From NCBI GenBank assembly GCA_025462725.1, contig JAOAPE010000003.1:124001-188000 (forward strand): 64,000 bases of DNA, in the 5' to 3' direction. This DNA is from Terriglobales bacterium. Lineage in GTDB: Bacteria > Acidobacteriota > Terriglobia > Terriglobales > Acidobacteriaceae. Under the pieces are notes generated by a model. The model made no database searches. It was not told where the DNA came from and worked only from the letters and a program-made list of their open reading frames with translations. A program made the position numbers and the translations under genes. This document shows positions 18,559 to 27,104 of the stretch, in pieces (position 1 is the stretch's first letter; each line of letters begins with the position of its first letter).

Positions 18559-18747
18559 ATGCTGCGACTCCCGCTGAATCCTGATTGCGTGCGTTGCAGC
18601 AAAGAGATTAAAGGCGGACTGGTTTTCTTCTCCGCTGATTGTGTGGAAGTTAAAGGCGAGTTCACAACGAAGGGGACACATTGCCCGGAGTGCGCAACGC
18701 TGATCGAAGTGGCATTTCTGGAAAGACTGGCAGGAGAAAGCAACTAG
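18559..18747 (+). CDS. 62-aa zinc-ribbon-like protein
   Basis: Two CxxC pairs, CVRCSKEI and CPECATLI, 36 residues apart, form a likely treble-clef or ribbon zinc site. Start ATG is 3 bp after the preceding stop. Function unknown. Confidence 0.65.
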   Translation: MLRLPLNPDCVRCSKEIKGGLVFFSADCVEVKGEFTTKGTHCPECATLIEVAFLERLAGESN

Positions 18748-18749
18748 CA

Positions 18750-19139
18750 ATGTCGAATGTAAACACAGAACGCGAAACACTGCGCTGTAAACATTGCGAG
18801 CTGATGCAGTTCAAAACGAAAGCCGAAATCTGCCGGCGCTGTTTCAAGCCCTACCAGGATCCAGTGACAGCACAGCCGGAGCCAGTAAAACCAGCGCCAA
18901 AGTTCGACTGGGGTTTTTGTATCCGATTAGTCAGACAAGCAAAGGGAATGTCGCAACTAGACCTATCGCGCGCGCTAGGACTGACGAGTCCGCGGACCTG
19001 GATATCGAAGATTGAGCGAGGCCAGATTGAGTGTCCAACGTTGGAGAGCTTAGAGCGATTAGCCGTAGCTCTGGGCACGCGCCCAGGCGTGCTGGTCCTC
19101 ATTGCGTCAGCGGCGGGACAAACGGGGGTGCAGCAATGA
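18750..19139 (+). CDS. zinc-finger plus XRE-family regulator
   Basis: 129 aa. The N-terminal zinc unit CKHCELMQFKTKAEICRRC is followed by a Cro/C1-type HTH at about residues 58-115 (IRLVRQAKGMSQLDLSRALG, WISKIERG). It is the only clear XRE-type regulator in the element, so it is a candidate repressor, though it sits in mid-operon rather than at a divergent promoter. It overlaps the next gene by 4 bp. Confidence 0.8.
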   Translation: MSNVNTERETLRCKHCELMQFKTKAEICRRCFKPYQDPVTAQPEPVKPAPKFDWGFCIRLVRQAKGMSQLDLSRALGLTSPRTWISKIERGQIECPTLESLERLAVALGTRPGVLVLIASAAGQTGVQQ

Positions 19140-19462
19140 AACGCCAGATCATGATGATAGACGGCAACCCGATCGCAGTGCTCCGTCCGGAGAACGCGCC
19201 ACTCGCACTACGCCTGGCGAGCGAGATGGTAGGCAAAGGAACAGCGCAGGAATTTAAGGATCTTCTGCAGACACAGCCCTATGTGTTTATCGGATGGGCG
19301 ATCCCCGGCACTGACCGGCAAGCATTCGCGATCGCGGATCGGGCAGGCGAGCTGATCGACATCCTTGAGCCTGGCGATTCATTCGTTGACGGCGAAATGA
19401 TAGACGGCGCGCCGGTACTGAGAGGCAGCAAAGTTCCTGTTATCGGGAGCAAGAAAAAATGA
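19136..19462 (+). CDS. uncharacterised 108-aa protein
   Basis: Alpha/beta sequence with a GSKVPVIGSKKK basic tail. No family recognised. Starts within an ATGA overlap with the regulator gene and ends in a 4-bp overlap with 19459. Confidence 0.6.
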   Translation: MKRQIMMIDGNPIAVLRPENAPLALRLASEMVGKGTAQEFKDLLQTQPYVFIGWAIPGTDRQAFAIADRAGELIDILEPGDSFVDGEMIDGAPVLRGSKVPVIGSKKK

Positions 19463-19755
19463 AAGCAATCACTTTGAAAGCAGCACAACGATGTGAGAGC
19501 GCTTGCACGAAGCGATGCAAGTGCAGATGCGAAGGCAAAGCGCACGGCCGAGGGAAGTTGGCAGCTGACGCCAGCCGTGAGCAATACGAATCGCTGCCAA
19601 TGAACGATCCGCATAATCCGATTCGCAAGAAGCAGCGCGAGATCCGCGAGCACAACGCGCGCGTTAAAGCACGGAACTATCCACTGCAATTCCCCGCCCC
19701 GGATGAAGTGGGGGGGGGGCAAGTTAAAGGCCAAAGACGTCGCAGGACAGCTTAG
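19459..19755 (+). CDS. basic 98-aa protein with Cys cluster
   Basis: N-terminal CESACTKRCKCRCEGKAHG cluster, then a basic helical tail (RKKQREIREHNARVKARN). A run of nine G at 19710-19718 near the 3' end is a possible slippage site. The C-terminus after it is basic (GQRRRRTA). Confidence 0.55.
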   Translation: MKAITLKAAQRCESACTKRCKCRCEGKAHGRGKLAADASREQYESLPMNDPHNPIRKKQREIREHNARVKARNYPLQFPAPDEVGGGQVKGQRRRRTA

Positions 19756-19779
19756 CTCCTAACGCGGTTGGAAAACTGC

Positions 19780-20091
19780 ATGGACTTGCCGGCACAAACC
19801 GTCATGGACTTCGATGCTCCGCTACCACAGCGGTTTGACGGTGAAACATTCGATGTCGATCGGGACAGCGATCGACTGGGAACACTGCAGGACAGAGTTA
19901 AGAAATGGGTACTGAAACACAAAGGCGAATGGTTCACGCTGGCAACACTGATCGAGTGGTTAGACGTTAGGCCAGAGAGCGCAGGATCCGTCAGCGCAAG
20001 AGTGCGGGACCTGCGCAAGAAAAGATTCGGCGGATTCACAGTGGAAAGTCGATTTAAGGAAAAGGGATTGTGGGAGTACAGAGTCAGCTAG
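19780..20091 (+). CDS. winged-helix-like DNA-binding protein
   Basis: 103 aa from ATG 19780 (a TTG at 19768 is also possible). The segment WFTLATLIEWLDVRPESAGS, VSARVRDLRKKRFGG has the helix-turn-helix and wing pattern of small winged-helix proteins. Likely a regulator or replication accessory protein. Confidence 0.6.
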   Translation: MDLPAQTVMDFDAPLPQRFDGETFDVDRDSDRLGTLQDRVKKWVLKHKGEWFTLATLIEWLDVRPESAGSVSARVRDLRKKRFGGFTVESRFKEKGLWEYRVS

Positions 20092-20104
20092 AGAAAGCAC
20101 CTAA

Positions 20105-20752
20105 ATGAGATTCAAAACACGCGCGGACCTTCCCGCGACAGCAACCTGCAATTCCAAAGCCTGCGTCGGCAAAGAGAAGCCGATCTCAGAGATGGTTGTT
20201 GTTCGACATCGCAAGACGGGGGAGTTCTCACTTCGACGCCGATGCAAGGAATGTCACAACGATTCCGAGCGCGGACATCGGCGTGAATACAAAACCAAAT
20301 ACCTGCAGCGCTGGCGCCGGCACAACGCAGAGCTAAACCGCAGTTACTGGAAACAGAGCCAACAGGAAAATCGGGAAAAGATTAACGCGAATGCCCGGAG
20401 ACGTGTTCGCAAGCACCACCACGCAATTCTTATCCAGGGTAGGTTGCGCCGGCGACTGGGGATGTCCGTCACGCTCGCCGAAGCAAGACAAATGCTGCGC
20501 ACATTTGGCCCCTGCTATCCGACGCGCTTCGGGCTCACGCCTTCCGGATTGCGAGAGTGTGAACGCATCCGCGCAGCGCTGCGACGGTCAGGCTCAAAAA
20601 TGATATCCGCAATCGAGATCCGGATGATGGTCTACGCCGACCAGGAAAACTTCTTCATAAAACCTAGCGCACAGAAAATCCCTTACCAGGCTGCAGCGGA
20701 GTCACTGCGACGTTGGCAAGCCGAGCAGCGCGAAAAGAGGAAAGCAGCATGA
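20105..20752 (+). CDS. zinc-binding, very basic HNH-like protein
   Basis: 215 aa. An N-terminal Cys pair (CNSKACVGKEKP) and a later RRCKECHNDSERGHR form a zinc site like that leading many phage HNH endonucleases, but the catalytic HNH core is not clear. The middle is extremely basic. It could bind or cut nucleic acid. The stop overlaps the next start. Confidence 0.6.
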   Translation: MRFKTRADLPATATCNSKACVGKEKPISEMVVVRHRKTGEFSLRRRCKECHNDSERGHRREYKTKYLQRWRRHNAELNRSYWKQSQQENREKINANARRRVRKHHHAILIQGRLRRRLGMSVTLAEARQMLRTFGPCYPTRFGLTPSGLRECERIRAALRRSGSKMISAIEIRMMVYADQENFFIKPSAQKIPYQAAAESLRRWQAEQREKRKAA

Positions 20753-20910
20753 GCATTCTTTTTCTGATCTTGATGTTTGTTTCACGGCCGGAAGTGTCCA
20801 GGGCGCAACCAGAGTGCAAGTGCATCGGCATTGCGCCAGAGAAGCAGCCGGCACATCCGCCCGCGGTTTATTCCACCCTGGGCGATCGCGGAAAGGTCCG
20901 CGGACTGTAG
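20749..20910 (+). CDS. 53-aa exported Cys-containing peptide
   Basis: ATG 20749 within the preceding stop. A signal-peptide-like N-terminus (MSILFLILMFVSRPEVSRAQ) is followed by PECKCIGIAPEKQPAHPP. Function unknown. Confidence 0.5.
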   Translation: MSILFLILMFVSRPEVSRAQPECKCIGIAPEKQPAHPPAVYSTLGDRGKVRGL

Positions 20911-20912
20911 CA

Positions 20913-21203
20913 ATGGAGCAGCGACGTCCAAACCGAGCACAGATTGCTGACGCTGTAGCAGCGCGCGCATTGGGACTGGCGCCAGGCGATAACCGGCTGA
21001 CAAGCCGGCAGTGGGGGAAGTATCGAACTCTCTATTCGCAGGCATACATGGCGCAGCACGCGGATCCGGTACTGATCGAACCGTCATGCACTTGTCCGCA
21101 CCGGCCGTATCCGCACACTCATTCTGCAGAGGAACGCGAGCGAGAGCGCAACCGTTTCGCATGGCACTTGAAGCAAGGCAGGCAGCAAGAAAGGACATCA
21201 TGA
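20913..21203 (+). CDS. uncharacterised 96-aa protein
   Basis: Helical N-terminal half (NRAQIADAVAARALGLAPGD), a CTCPHRPYPHTH metal-type cluster and a charged C-terminus. Chosen start ATG 20913; the upstream open frame overlaps the previous gene. Confidence 0.55.
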   Translation: MEQRRPNRAQIADAVAARALGLAPGDNRLTSRQWGKYRTLYSQAYMAQHADPVLIEPSCTCPHRPYPHTHSAEERERERNRFAWHLKQGRQQERTS

Positions 21204-21427
21204 TTGTTAAACAGATTACTAACTTGGAACCAGCGTCAGTGTTTGACGGACTAAAAGCGGAATTCGAACGCCTGGAAAGAATCAGGTTCAACGCGGAAGT
21301 GCATTCCAACAATATCCGCGCATTCTGCGATCGGGTAAAACACGCCAACAAGCCCGAGGAGCTGCAGTCCATAATTCGCGACATCGACACAGCAGCAAAG
21401 GCTCTATACGAAAGCGCGCGTTACTAA
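21200..21427 (+). CDS. 75-aa helical protein
   Basis: ATG at 21200 overlaps the preceding stop. Nearly all helical (DGLKAEFERLERIRFNAEVH). It lies 12 bp before the HerA-type ATPase and could be a partner of it; this is position only. Confidence 0.6.
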   Translation: MIVKQITNLEPASVFDGLKAEFERLERIRFNAEVHSNNIRAFCDRVKHANKPEELQSIIRDIDTAAKALYESARY

Positions 21428-21439
21428 CAGAAAGAATCT

Positions 21440-23260
21440 ATGACAAAAAAACTCATTATCCCCGACTACCTGGGCACAACATCTGCCGGCGAATTCACGC
21501 TGCATGAGGATGCTGTTACCCAGGTGTTTGCGCTGCTCGCAATGAGAGGCAGCGGCAAATCGAACTGGGCTGCAGTAATGATGGAGATCTTCGCCAGCCG
21601 TGGTGATCAGTTCGTCACGCTGGATCCTCCCGGAGCGCATCACGGCATCCGCGCGCGGGCTGACAAGGACGGAATGCCGGCAGGACCGTCCGGACTGCAG
21701 GTGCTGCTGGTTGGCGGGGAGCATGGCGATATTCCGCTGGATCCCAACGGAGGCAAGGAACTAGCGCAGCTGGTAATGGAAACGAAGATCAGCTGCGTCA
21801 TAGATCTAAAGCAAGTGCGCCTGCGCGATCGCCGGACTTTCATCTGCGCTTTTGCCGAGGAACTTTACGCGCGCAACAAGACTCCGCTGCATTTGTTCCT
21901 GGAAGAAGCTGATGAGCTGATCCCGCAGCAGATCGATGATAAAGACGAGATGCCTATCCGTCGCATCCTGCGCAGCATTATCAAAGGCGGACGGAGCTCC
22001 GGACTGGGTGCAACGATTATCACGCAGCGTCCGGAGATGGTCGATAAAACTTCGCTCTATCAGATCGACAACCTCATTGCGATGTCAGTGTGGGGAAAGA
22101 AGCCGATCAAAGCGATCACTGACTGGTTTGATTCGAACGATGATGCGGATGCGCACCTTAAAGAGATCCGCGCTTCCCTTCCCAAGTTGCAGCCGGGCAG
22201 CGCATGGTTTGTCAGCCCAAAGTGGCTAAAGACAACAGTGCAGGTACAGGCCAGGCAGCGCGTCACCTTCCACGCCGGCCGGACGCCCAAACGCGGCGAG
22301 CAGGTTGTAAACGTTAAGTATGAGATCGCCCAGGTTGCGGATCTATTCAAAGCGAAGATGCAGGAACGCGGACTGCAGCAGCAGCAGGAACGCGACACGC
22401 TCGCCGACTTGCGGACGCAGGTAACACTACTGACTGACGAGCTGGCGAGCACCAGGGCTGCAGCACGGCCGAGTATGTCAACCGGCGAGATCAACAACCT
22501 AGTCGATGCAGCAACAACCCCACTGAAAGACACGATTGATGCGCTGCTCGAGGACGGACGTTCGATCATCGCACGCACAGAGCTGATCGGCGACATAGTC
22601 CAGGGAATGCACGAAAAGGCCGGCAGAGGATGGAAAGCAGCGGACGACAAAAAGGCGCTGCTATTACTCCCGTCTCTTTCCGATCGGCGTGACGTCCCAC
22701 GGATTGCAACGCCCATCAATGACATCCACAACGCTGCGCATTCCACCGTCCGCAAGCACATGCCGAACGGATCTGCGGACGCCGGCGACGTCAAGCTGCC
22801 ATCCGGCGCCGTGCGGATCCTGCAGGTGCTGGCGCAATGGCAGGGGAAGTGGATCACTGGCGGACAACTCCGCGCACAAGCGGGACTAAAGAAGTCCGGA
22901 ACTTATGACGAATATCTGCGCCGGCTAAAAGCTGTGCAATTCATTGAGCAGTCCGGCAATCAGTTCCGCGCCACTGCAGCCGGCGTGCAGTTCCTGGGCG
23001 CTGACATCCCGCGCGCGCCACGCACAACGCGCGAAGTGCTGGACCTATGGGAACCGAAGATTCCAACCGGCGCCCGCAAGATATTGCGCATTCTGGTGGA
23101 CCGCCCCCGCGAGTACAGCCCTAACGAGCTGGCGGAAGCAGCGGGATTTTCCGGCAACAGTGGCACGTTTGGCGAATACACGAGACGCCTGGTGTCAGCA
23201 GGGCTGGTGGTAAAGCACGGCAGCGCACTCGCTGCTAATCGGGAGACGCTGTTTCTATGA
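21440..23260 (+). CDS. HerA/FtsK-superfamily ATPase with tandem C-terminal winged helices
   Basis: 606 aa. Walker A AMRGSGKSN at residues 34-42, Walker B LHLFLEEADE at 150-159 and a sensor-like ITQRP follow the order of HerA-type pumps. A coiled segment spans about 310-350. The C-terminus has two repeated wHTH-like units, one with WITGGQLRAQAGLKKSGTYD and one with YSPNELAEAAGFSGNSGTFG. No membrane helix is seen. In tailless dsDNA viruses HerA/FtsK ATPases package DNA; in other elements they drive replication or transfer. Its place in the early operon leaves both open. Confidence 0.85.
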   Translation: MTKKLIIPDYLGTTSAGEFTLHEDAVTQVFALLAMRGSGKSNWAAVMMEIFASRGDQFVTLDPPGAHHGIRARADKDGMPAGPSGLQVLLVGGEHGDIPLDPNGGKELAQLVMETKISCVIDLKQVRLRDRRTFICAFAEELYARNKTPLHLFLEEADELIPQQIDDKDEMPIRRILRSIIKGGRSSGLGATIITQRPEMVDKTSLYQIDNLIAMSVWGKKPIKAITDWFDSNDDADAHLKEIRASLPKLQPGSAWFVSPKWLKTTVQVQARQRVTFHAGRTPKRGEQVVNVKYEIAQVADLFKAKMQERGLQQQQERDTLADLRTQVTLLTDELASTRAAARPSMSTGEINNLVDAATTPLKDTIDALLEDGRSIIARTELIGDIVQGMHEKAGRGWKAADDKKALLLLPSLSDRRDVPRIATPINDIHNAAHSTVRKHMPNGSADAGDVKLPSGAVRILQVLAQWQGKWITGGQLRAQAGLKKSGTYDEYLRRLKAVQFIEQSGNQFRATAAGVQFLGADIPRAPRTTREVLDLWEPKIPTGARKILRILVDRPREYSPNELAEAAGFSGNSGTFGEYTRRLVSAGLVVKHGSALAANRETLFL

Positions 23261-23427
23261 AGCACATACGCGTATGGATTGTTTCAGCGATGTGGGTTGC
23301 GGGTGCTGGCATAGCGATGGCTGTGTCTCACAAGGAAGGCAGCACGCATTCATGGGATGCGTTTATCGGACTCTGGATTGGAATCATGTGCTGCGCAATT
23401 AGCAATGCAATCCTAGACGCCAAATGA
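23257..23427 (+). CDS. 56-aa two-TM protein
   Basis: ATG 23257 overlaps the ATPase stop. Two hydrophobic helices (WIVSAMWVAGAGIAMAV and AFIGLWIGIMCCAISNAIL). It may anchor a partner to the membrane; function unknown. Confidence 0.55.
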   Translation: MKHIRVWIVSAMWVAGAGIAMAVSHKEGSTHSWDAFIGLWIGIMCCAISNAILDAK

Positions 23428-23696
23428 CAGAGCGATGGCACATAACAGAGAGATCTTGCAACTACGGACGGCGTCAACTCGATTGGGGTGCATTCGATTA
23501 TTTCTGGCAAGCAGCCGAGCAGGTTCGCAAGTTCATTGCGGAAGGATCCCCAGGCGGATGCCGATGTCACCGCGGATGGCAGATCCTTCCCTGCTCGAAA
23601 CTGCAGAACGGACACGGAGGCGGATTCATCCGCGGAAGTGACTGCGAGGACTTTAAGGAGTCCGGCAACTGGTGGCAGGACGAGATTTGGAATTAA
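23424..23696 (+). CDS. uncharacterised 90-aa protein
   Basis: Trp-rich, with CRCHRGWQ and two further Cys. No family recognised. Overlaps the previous gene by 4 bp. Confidence 0.55.
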   Translation: MTERWHITERSCNYGRRQLDWGAFDYFWQAAEQVRKFIAEGSPGGCRCHRGWQILPCSKLQNGHGGGFIRGSDCEDFKESGNWWQDEIWN

Positions 23697-23711
23697 GAAG
23701 AGGAAAACAGC

Positions 23712-24146
23712 ATGAGTCATGATTGTCCAAAATGTGGACGCCCTTGGATCTGCGGAGTGCTCCACTGTGACCAGCCCACAGCAGCAATATGTCAGCACTG
23801 CTGGCAAGCGCCCGCGCCAGCAATCGCGCAGCCGGCAACGGAGTCATTCTCAGAGATCCGCGCGCTTGAGCAGATCCAGCCCCAGGGCAAACTCACCATG
23901 CTGGACGCGCTGAAATACATCCACAGCGATCCGCGATTTATGGCACGGCCGAAGGATTCCATTGTCTTTGCGATCGCATGGGATGAGCGAGGCACATGGA
24001 TGATGCACTTTCACGTTGAAGGCACTGACTACCGCGGGACACCCCACATTTTCAAGCCGAGCACGTTGTTTGCTGAATGGGAGATTGTCCGGCCGGATCA
24101 GGTGTCAAGCAATCTGCACGTCGCGGAGGTCCGCGCCGATGTCTAG
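23712..24146 (+). CDS. 144-aa protein with N-terminal zinc ribbon
   Basis: The N-terminus CPKCGRPWICGVLHC and CQHCW gives a two-CxxC zinc site. The C-terminal half (about residues 75-144) is a separate alpha/beta domain. GAGGAAAACAGC precedes the ATG. Function unknown. Confidence 0.65.
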   Translation: MSHDCPKCGRPWICGVLHCDQPTAAICQHCWQAPAPAIAQPATESFSEIRALEQIQPQGKLTMLDALKYIHSDPRFMARPKDSIVFAIAWDERGTWMMHFHVEGTDYRGTPHIFKPSTLFAEWEIVRPDQVSSNLHVAEVRADV

Positions 24147-24303
24147 GTTTGTACCTAACTCAACAGGACAGTTCACCAGCAACATCTGCATGAATGTGAA
24201 TTGTCAGCGCGATCGACGCGAACACATTGACGGCGAGTGCCCGACGTCGCCGGCAGCAGTGCAACCTGAGTCCCAGGAAAAGGCAGCAGCAAAAGCAAAA
24301 TGA
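24139..24303 (+). CDS. 54-aa Cys/His peptide
   Basis: Contains SNICMNVNCQRDRREHIDGE followed by Cys, a possible CCHC-type metal site, and an Ala/Lys tail. Overlaps its neighbours by 8 and 4 bp. Confidence 0.5.
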   Translation: MSRFVPNSTGQFTSNICMNVNCQRDRREHIDGECPTSPAAVQPESQEKAAAKAK

Positions 24304-25190
24304 AACCAGCGACGCAGCTTGTCAGAATCGAGCAGCAGTCACAATGCGCGCCGATCCGCGTCTTTGTGGCACGGACGCAGTGGACGCCGGATGATGCTAT
24401 GGCTTTTGTAGGACATCCCCCACTGATTCGCCCAGGCACGCCCGACACGCCCGTTCTGATCAGCGTCACGTTTACCTGGCACAAGCGCCGTGCCGAGTTG
24501 CTTCGACAGGAATGGGCTGATCACTACAAGTCAGTGTCGATCGGCGGTCCAGCTTACGACGGAGGCAGAGGCGGAGAATTCACCCCTGGCCTATTTCTAA
24601 AGACGGGCTGCACGATTACCAGCAGAGGCTGCATTAAGGAATGCGGCTGGTGCGTGGAACGCAACAACCCGCTGCAGGAGTTGTCCATAAAGCCCGGCTG
24701 GATTATTCAAGATTCCAACCTGCTCGCCTGCTCTGAGAAGCATATTCGCGCAGTGTTTGAAATGCTGCGAGAGCAGAAGCGAAACATCTTCTTTAACGGC
24801 GGACTGGATAAGCATTTCTTGAAAGAGTGGCACCGTCCGCTGTTCGACTCCATTCCGATCGGAGAGCTCTGGTTTGCGTGCGATCGCGCGGTAGATCTTC
24901 CCTGGCTAGAGCGCGCAGCAAAAATCCTGGACGGAATTCCCCTGAGAAAGCGCCGTTGTTACACCATGATCGGATACGACGAGGAAACTCCCTTAGAAGC
25001 TGAAAAGAGAATTGAGCGAGTTTTCGAACTTGGCTTTATGCCCTTTTGCCAGCTGTATCAGCCCGACGAAACAAAGGTCTATCCGGACGAATGGCGCAAG
25101 GTTCGCAGGAAGTGGTCCAGGCCGGCTGCATATATGTCTGCCGGCGAGATAGTCAACCAAAACCCACACCAAGTAGCGATGCAGTTTTAG
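24300..25190 (+). CDS. element-encoded radical SAM protein
   Basis: 296 aa. The radical SAM cluster motif CIKECGWC sits at residues 111-118 (Cys111, Cys115, Cys118) after SRG. Downstream come NIFFNGGLDKHFL and RRCYTMIGYDEETPLEAEKR, in line with a TIM-barrel core. The first 100 residues are an extra domain. No additional Cys-rich SPASM-type domain is visible. Substrate unknown; a nucleotide, DNA or peptide modification is possible. It starts in an ATGA overlap. Confidence 0.8.
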   Translation: MKPATQLVRIEQQSQCAPIRVFVARTQWTPDDAMAFVGHPPLIRPGTPDTPVLISVTFTWHKRRAELLRQEWADHYKSVSIGGPAYDGGRGGEFTPGLFLKTGCTITSRGCIKECGWCVERNNPLQELSIKPGWIIQDSNLLACSEKHIRAVFEMLREQKRNIFFNGGLDKHFLKEWHRPLFDSIPIGELWFACDRAVDLPWLERAAKILDGIPLRKRRCYTMIGYDEETPLEAEKRIERVFELGFMPFCQLYQPDETKVYPDEWRKVRRKWSRPAAYMSAGEIVNQNPHQVAMQF

Positions 25191-25206
25191 GAGCGATGTT
25201 GAACCA

Positions 25207-25704
25207 ATGAACAACTGGCAGATCTACCGATACAACAAGACGAGCGGAAAAACACGACAGCATCGCATCATGGCGACGAACCTCACGGAATCCGACGCAA
25301 GGAGATTCGCAGAAGACGCCAGCAAAGGATCAAATCAGTGGGCTTACAGAATAGAGCCGATGAGCCAACTTGAGCGTTACTACGACACTTACAAGGATGG
25401 CACCCAGTCCCTGAAATGGGGATCCCCTCTGGACGTTGGACATCTGATCGTTCAACTTCAGACGCTTGACCCGAAGATGAAAGTCAGTTCTGTGACGTTC
25501 ATTGAGTTGGAGGGAAAGACTAGGGCAAGGGCCTATGGGCTCAGTATGTCCAGGGAACGTTGGAATCAAGCCGGCTGGCTGGATTACAAACTCGACGTTC
25601 CGGAATCCCTGGCAATTTGGGCAAGCGAACCACGCGAAGAATTAGAACGCGCCTTAACTGTGCAACAAACTCCGTCCCCGCAATCTGGAGCAACGGACAA
25701 ATAA
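25207..25704 (+). CDS. uncharacterised 165-aa protein
   Basis: No family recognised. The N-terminal part (WQIYRYNKTSGKTRQHRIMA) looks like a small beta-hairpin domain. It ends 2 bp before the Rep-like gene. Confidence 0.6.
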   Translation: MNNWQIYRYNKTSGKTRQHRIMATNLTESDARRFAEDASKGSNQWAYRIEPMSQLERYYDTYKDGTQSLKWGSPLDVGHLIVQLQTLDPKMKVSSVTFIELEGKTRARAYGLSMSRERWNQAGWLDYKLDVPESLAIWASEPREELERALTVQQTPSPQSGATDK

Positions 25705-25706
25705 AA

Positions 25707-26822
25707 ATGCTTAAAACACCGGAACACTTACAAAAACAATTCGGGATCCCGGCAGCAGCGGGACAAGGCAGAGCGATTCCCCGCGTGCTGCTCGCATATT
25801 CAGGTCCGCGCAAAAAGCAGTTCCTGGCAACAGCGATGTCGATGATTGTTGCCGGCGCACTGCCAGAGCACGGACAGAACAACAAACAATTCCGGCTGGT
25901 ATCGCAAGAGGACCTTGCCGGCATGTGCGATGTGTCGCGCAGCACGTTCACCAGGCGCGTCAGCTTGTTTGCGGATCCTGATAGCGGATGGAGCGATGCC
26001 GAGCGCGAGAAGCAGTCCGAGCGGCAGAAGGCGATCGCGAGGATCCAGGGGAAGCAGGTACACAACCGTCCGCGGCGAAGCAACGGCCATGCGGGACACC
26101 TGGTCAATCGCCGGCGCCGGTTTGCCGAGCCCAATCGTTACAGTTTGCGACTGCCCACTGCAGAGGATCCAAAGAAACTCAATCGCTACATTCCGGGCAC
26201 GCTGCGCGACATCAAAGAGGATGCAGGAGTCAGCCATCTATTCAATGAGGGCGCCGTTGGCTTCAAGAGTTGGGACAGCTTCAAAGATGTGCCCCGATGG
26301 GTGTGGGATCACCGGCTACCGCTGTCAGACTCCGCGCGCCTGGTATTCAGCTACTACGTGATGTGCGGACTGCTGGACAAGGACGGCAAGGGACACGTCC
26401 GCGGGGAGGTTCACCCCAAGCAGAGCACCGTCGCACTTGCCCTGGGCATGACTAAGCGCACAGTGTATGCAGCCAACCGGCAGCTGGAAAAATTAAGCCT
26501 GATCCGCGTTGCGCATCCCAAGCCGATCGTCACGGCCGGACAATACGTCCGCGGTCCAGCAAAGATCATTTATCTTCCCGTCCGCCAACTCAGCCATGAG
26601 GAAGCGACGGCCGAGAGGGAGCGATACAGCAAGGCGCTGGCGTCGCTACGTGACTCCGGGCACGATCTGCTCGCAGCGAAGGTGCATCGCGAGCTGCTGG
26701 ACGCCTGGGAGGGCAAAGAGCACTGCCTGGGCGCATTCTGGAATGAACTGCGCCGGCGATTAGCGGATGCCGGCGTGGATCGCCAGTCGATCAACGGACT
26801 GGTTCCCCGTCCACCTGAATAA
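25707..26822 (+). CDS. Rep-like protein with two helix-turn-helix domains
   Basis: 371 aa from ATG 25707. The first HTH is at about 65-88 (VSQEDLAGMCDVSRSTFTRR), the second at about 232-268 (HPKQSTVALALGMTKRTVYA). A basic spacer lies between. Two winged-helix units plus three iterons directly downstream fit a theta-type replication initiator. No polymerase or relaxase motif is seen. It is the last gene of the early operon and is followed by a GACAAC palindrome and a terminator. The alternative is a transcription regulator. Confidence 0.65.
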   Translation: MLKTPEHLQKQFGIPAAAGQGRAIPRVLLAYSGPRKKQFLATAMSMIVAGALPEHGQNNKQFRLVSQEDLAGMCDVSRSTFTRRVSLFADPDSGWSDAEREKQSERQKAIARIQGKQVHNRPRRSNGHAGHLVNRRRRFAEPNRYSLRLPTAEDPKKLNRYIPGTLRDIKEDAGVSHLFNEGAVGFKSWDSFKDVPRWVWDHRLPLSDSARLVFSYYVMCGLLDKDGKGHVRGEVHPKQSTVALALGMTKRTVYAANRQLEKLSLIRVAHPKPIVTAGQYVRGPAKIIYLPVRQLSHEEATAERERYSKALASLRDSGHDLLAAKVHRELLDAWEGKEHCLGAFWNELRRRLADAGVDRQSINGLVPRPPE

Positions 26823-26843
26823 CTGACAACAGCCGTTGTCAGT
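26822..26843. promoter_or_regulatory. perfect palindrome containing iteron core
   Basis: ACTGACAAC and GTTGTCAGT form a 9-bp inverted repeat with a 4-base loop. The GACAAC core is the same hexamer that begins each iteron at 27012, 27033 and 27054, so this may be a Rep dimer site. Confidence 0.5.
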
Positions 26844-26864
26844 CAGCACCAAAACAACAAATAG

Positions 26865-26896
26865 CGCGATGGGAGAAGTGTGCCCATCGCGTTTTT
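26865..26896 (+). terminator. Rho-independent terminator of early operon
   Basis: A 9-bp stem CGCGATGGG/CCCATCGCG with a 9-base loop is followed by five T. It lies 43 bp after the Rep-like gene. Confidence 0.85.
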
Positions 26897-27011
26897 CCGT
26901 TCCGCGTTGGGAGTATTGGAGTTGCGTCCGGAGCGCGAAATTTTCGATCCGCAGCTAGTAACTAAGTAGTTAGTAGTCAGCATCGGCGCGTATTACCATC
27001 AATTCAACAGC

Positions 27012-27074
27012 GACAACAACTGTGTGCACTGTGACAACAATCGTGCGCACTGCGACAACGGATGTGTGCACTGC
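27012..27074. repeat. three 21-bp iterons
   Basis: Three head-to-tail units start with GACAAC at 27012, 27033 and 27054 and each contains GTGYGCACTG (27022, 27043, 27064). A degenerate fourth unit begins at 27075. The spacing of two helical turns is typical of Rep-binding iterons. Confidence 0.8.
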
Positions 27075-27104
27075 GATTTCCACCTGTGGAGATCTGTCGA
27101 AACA

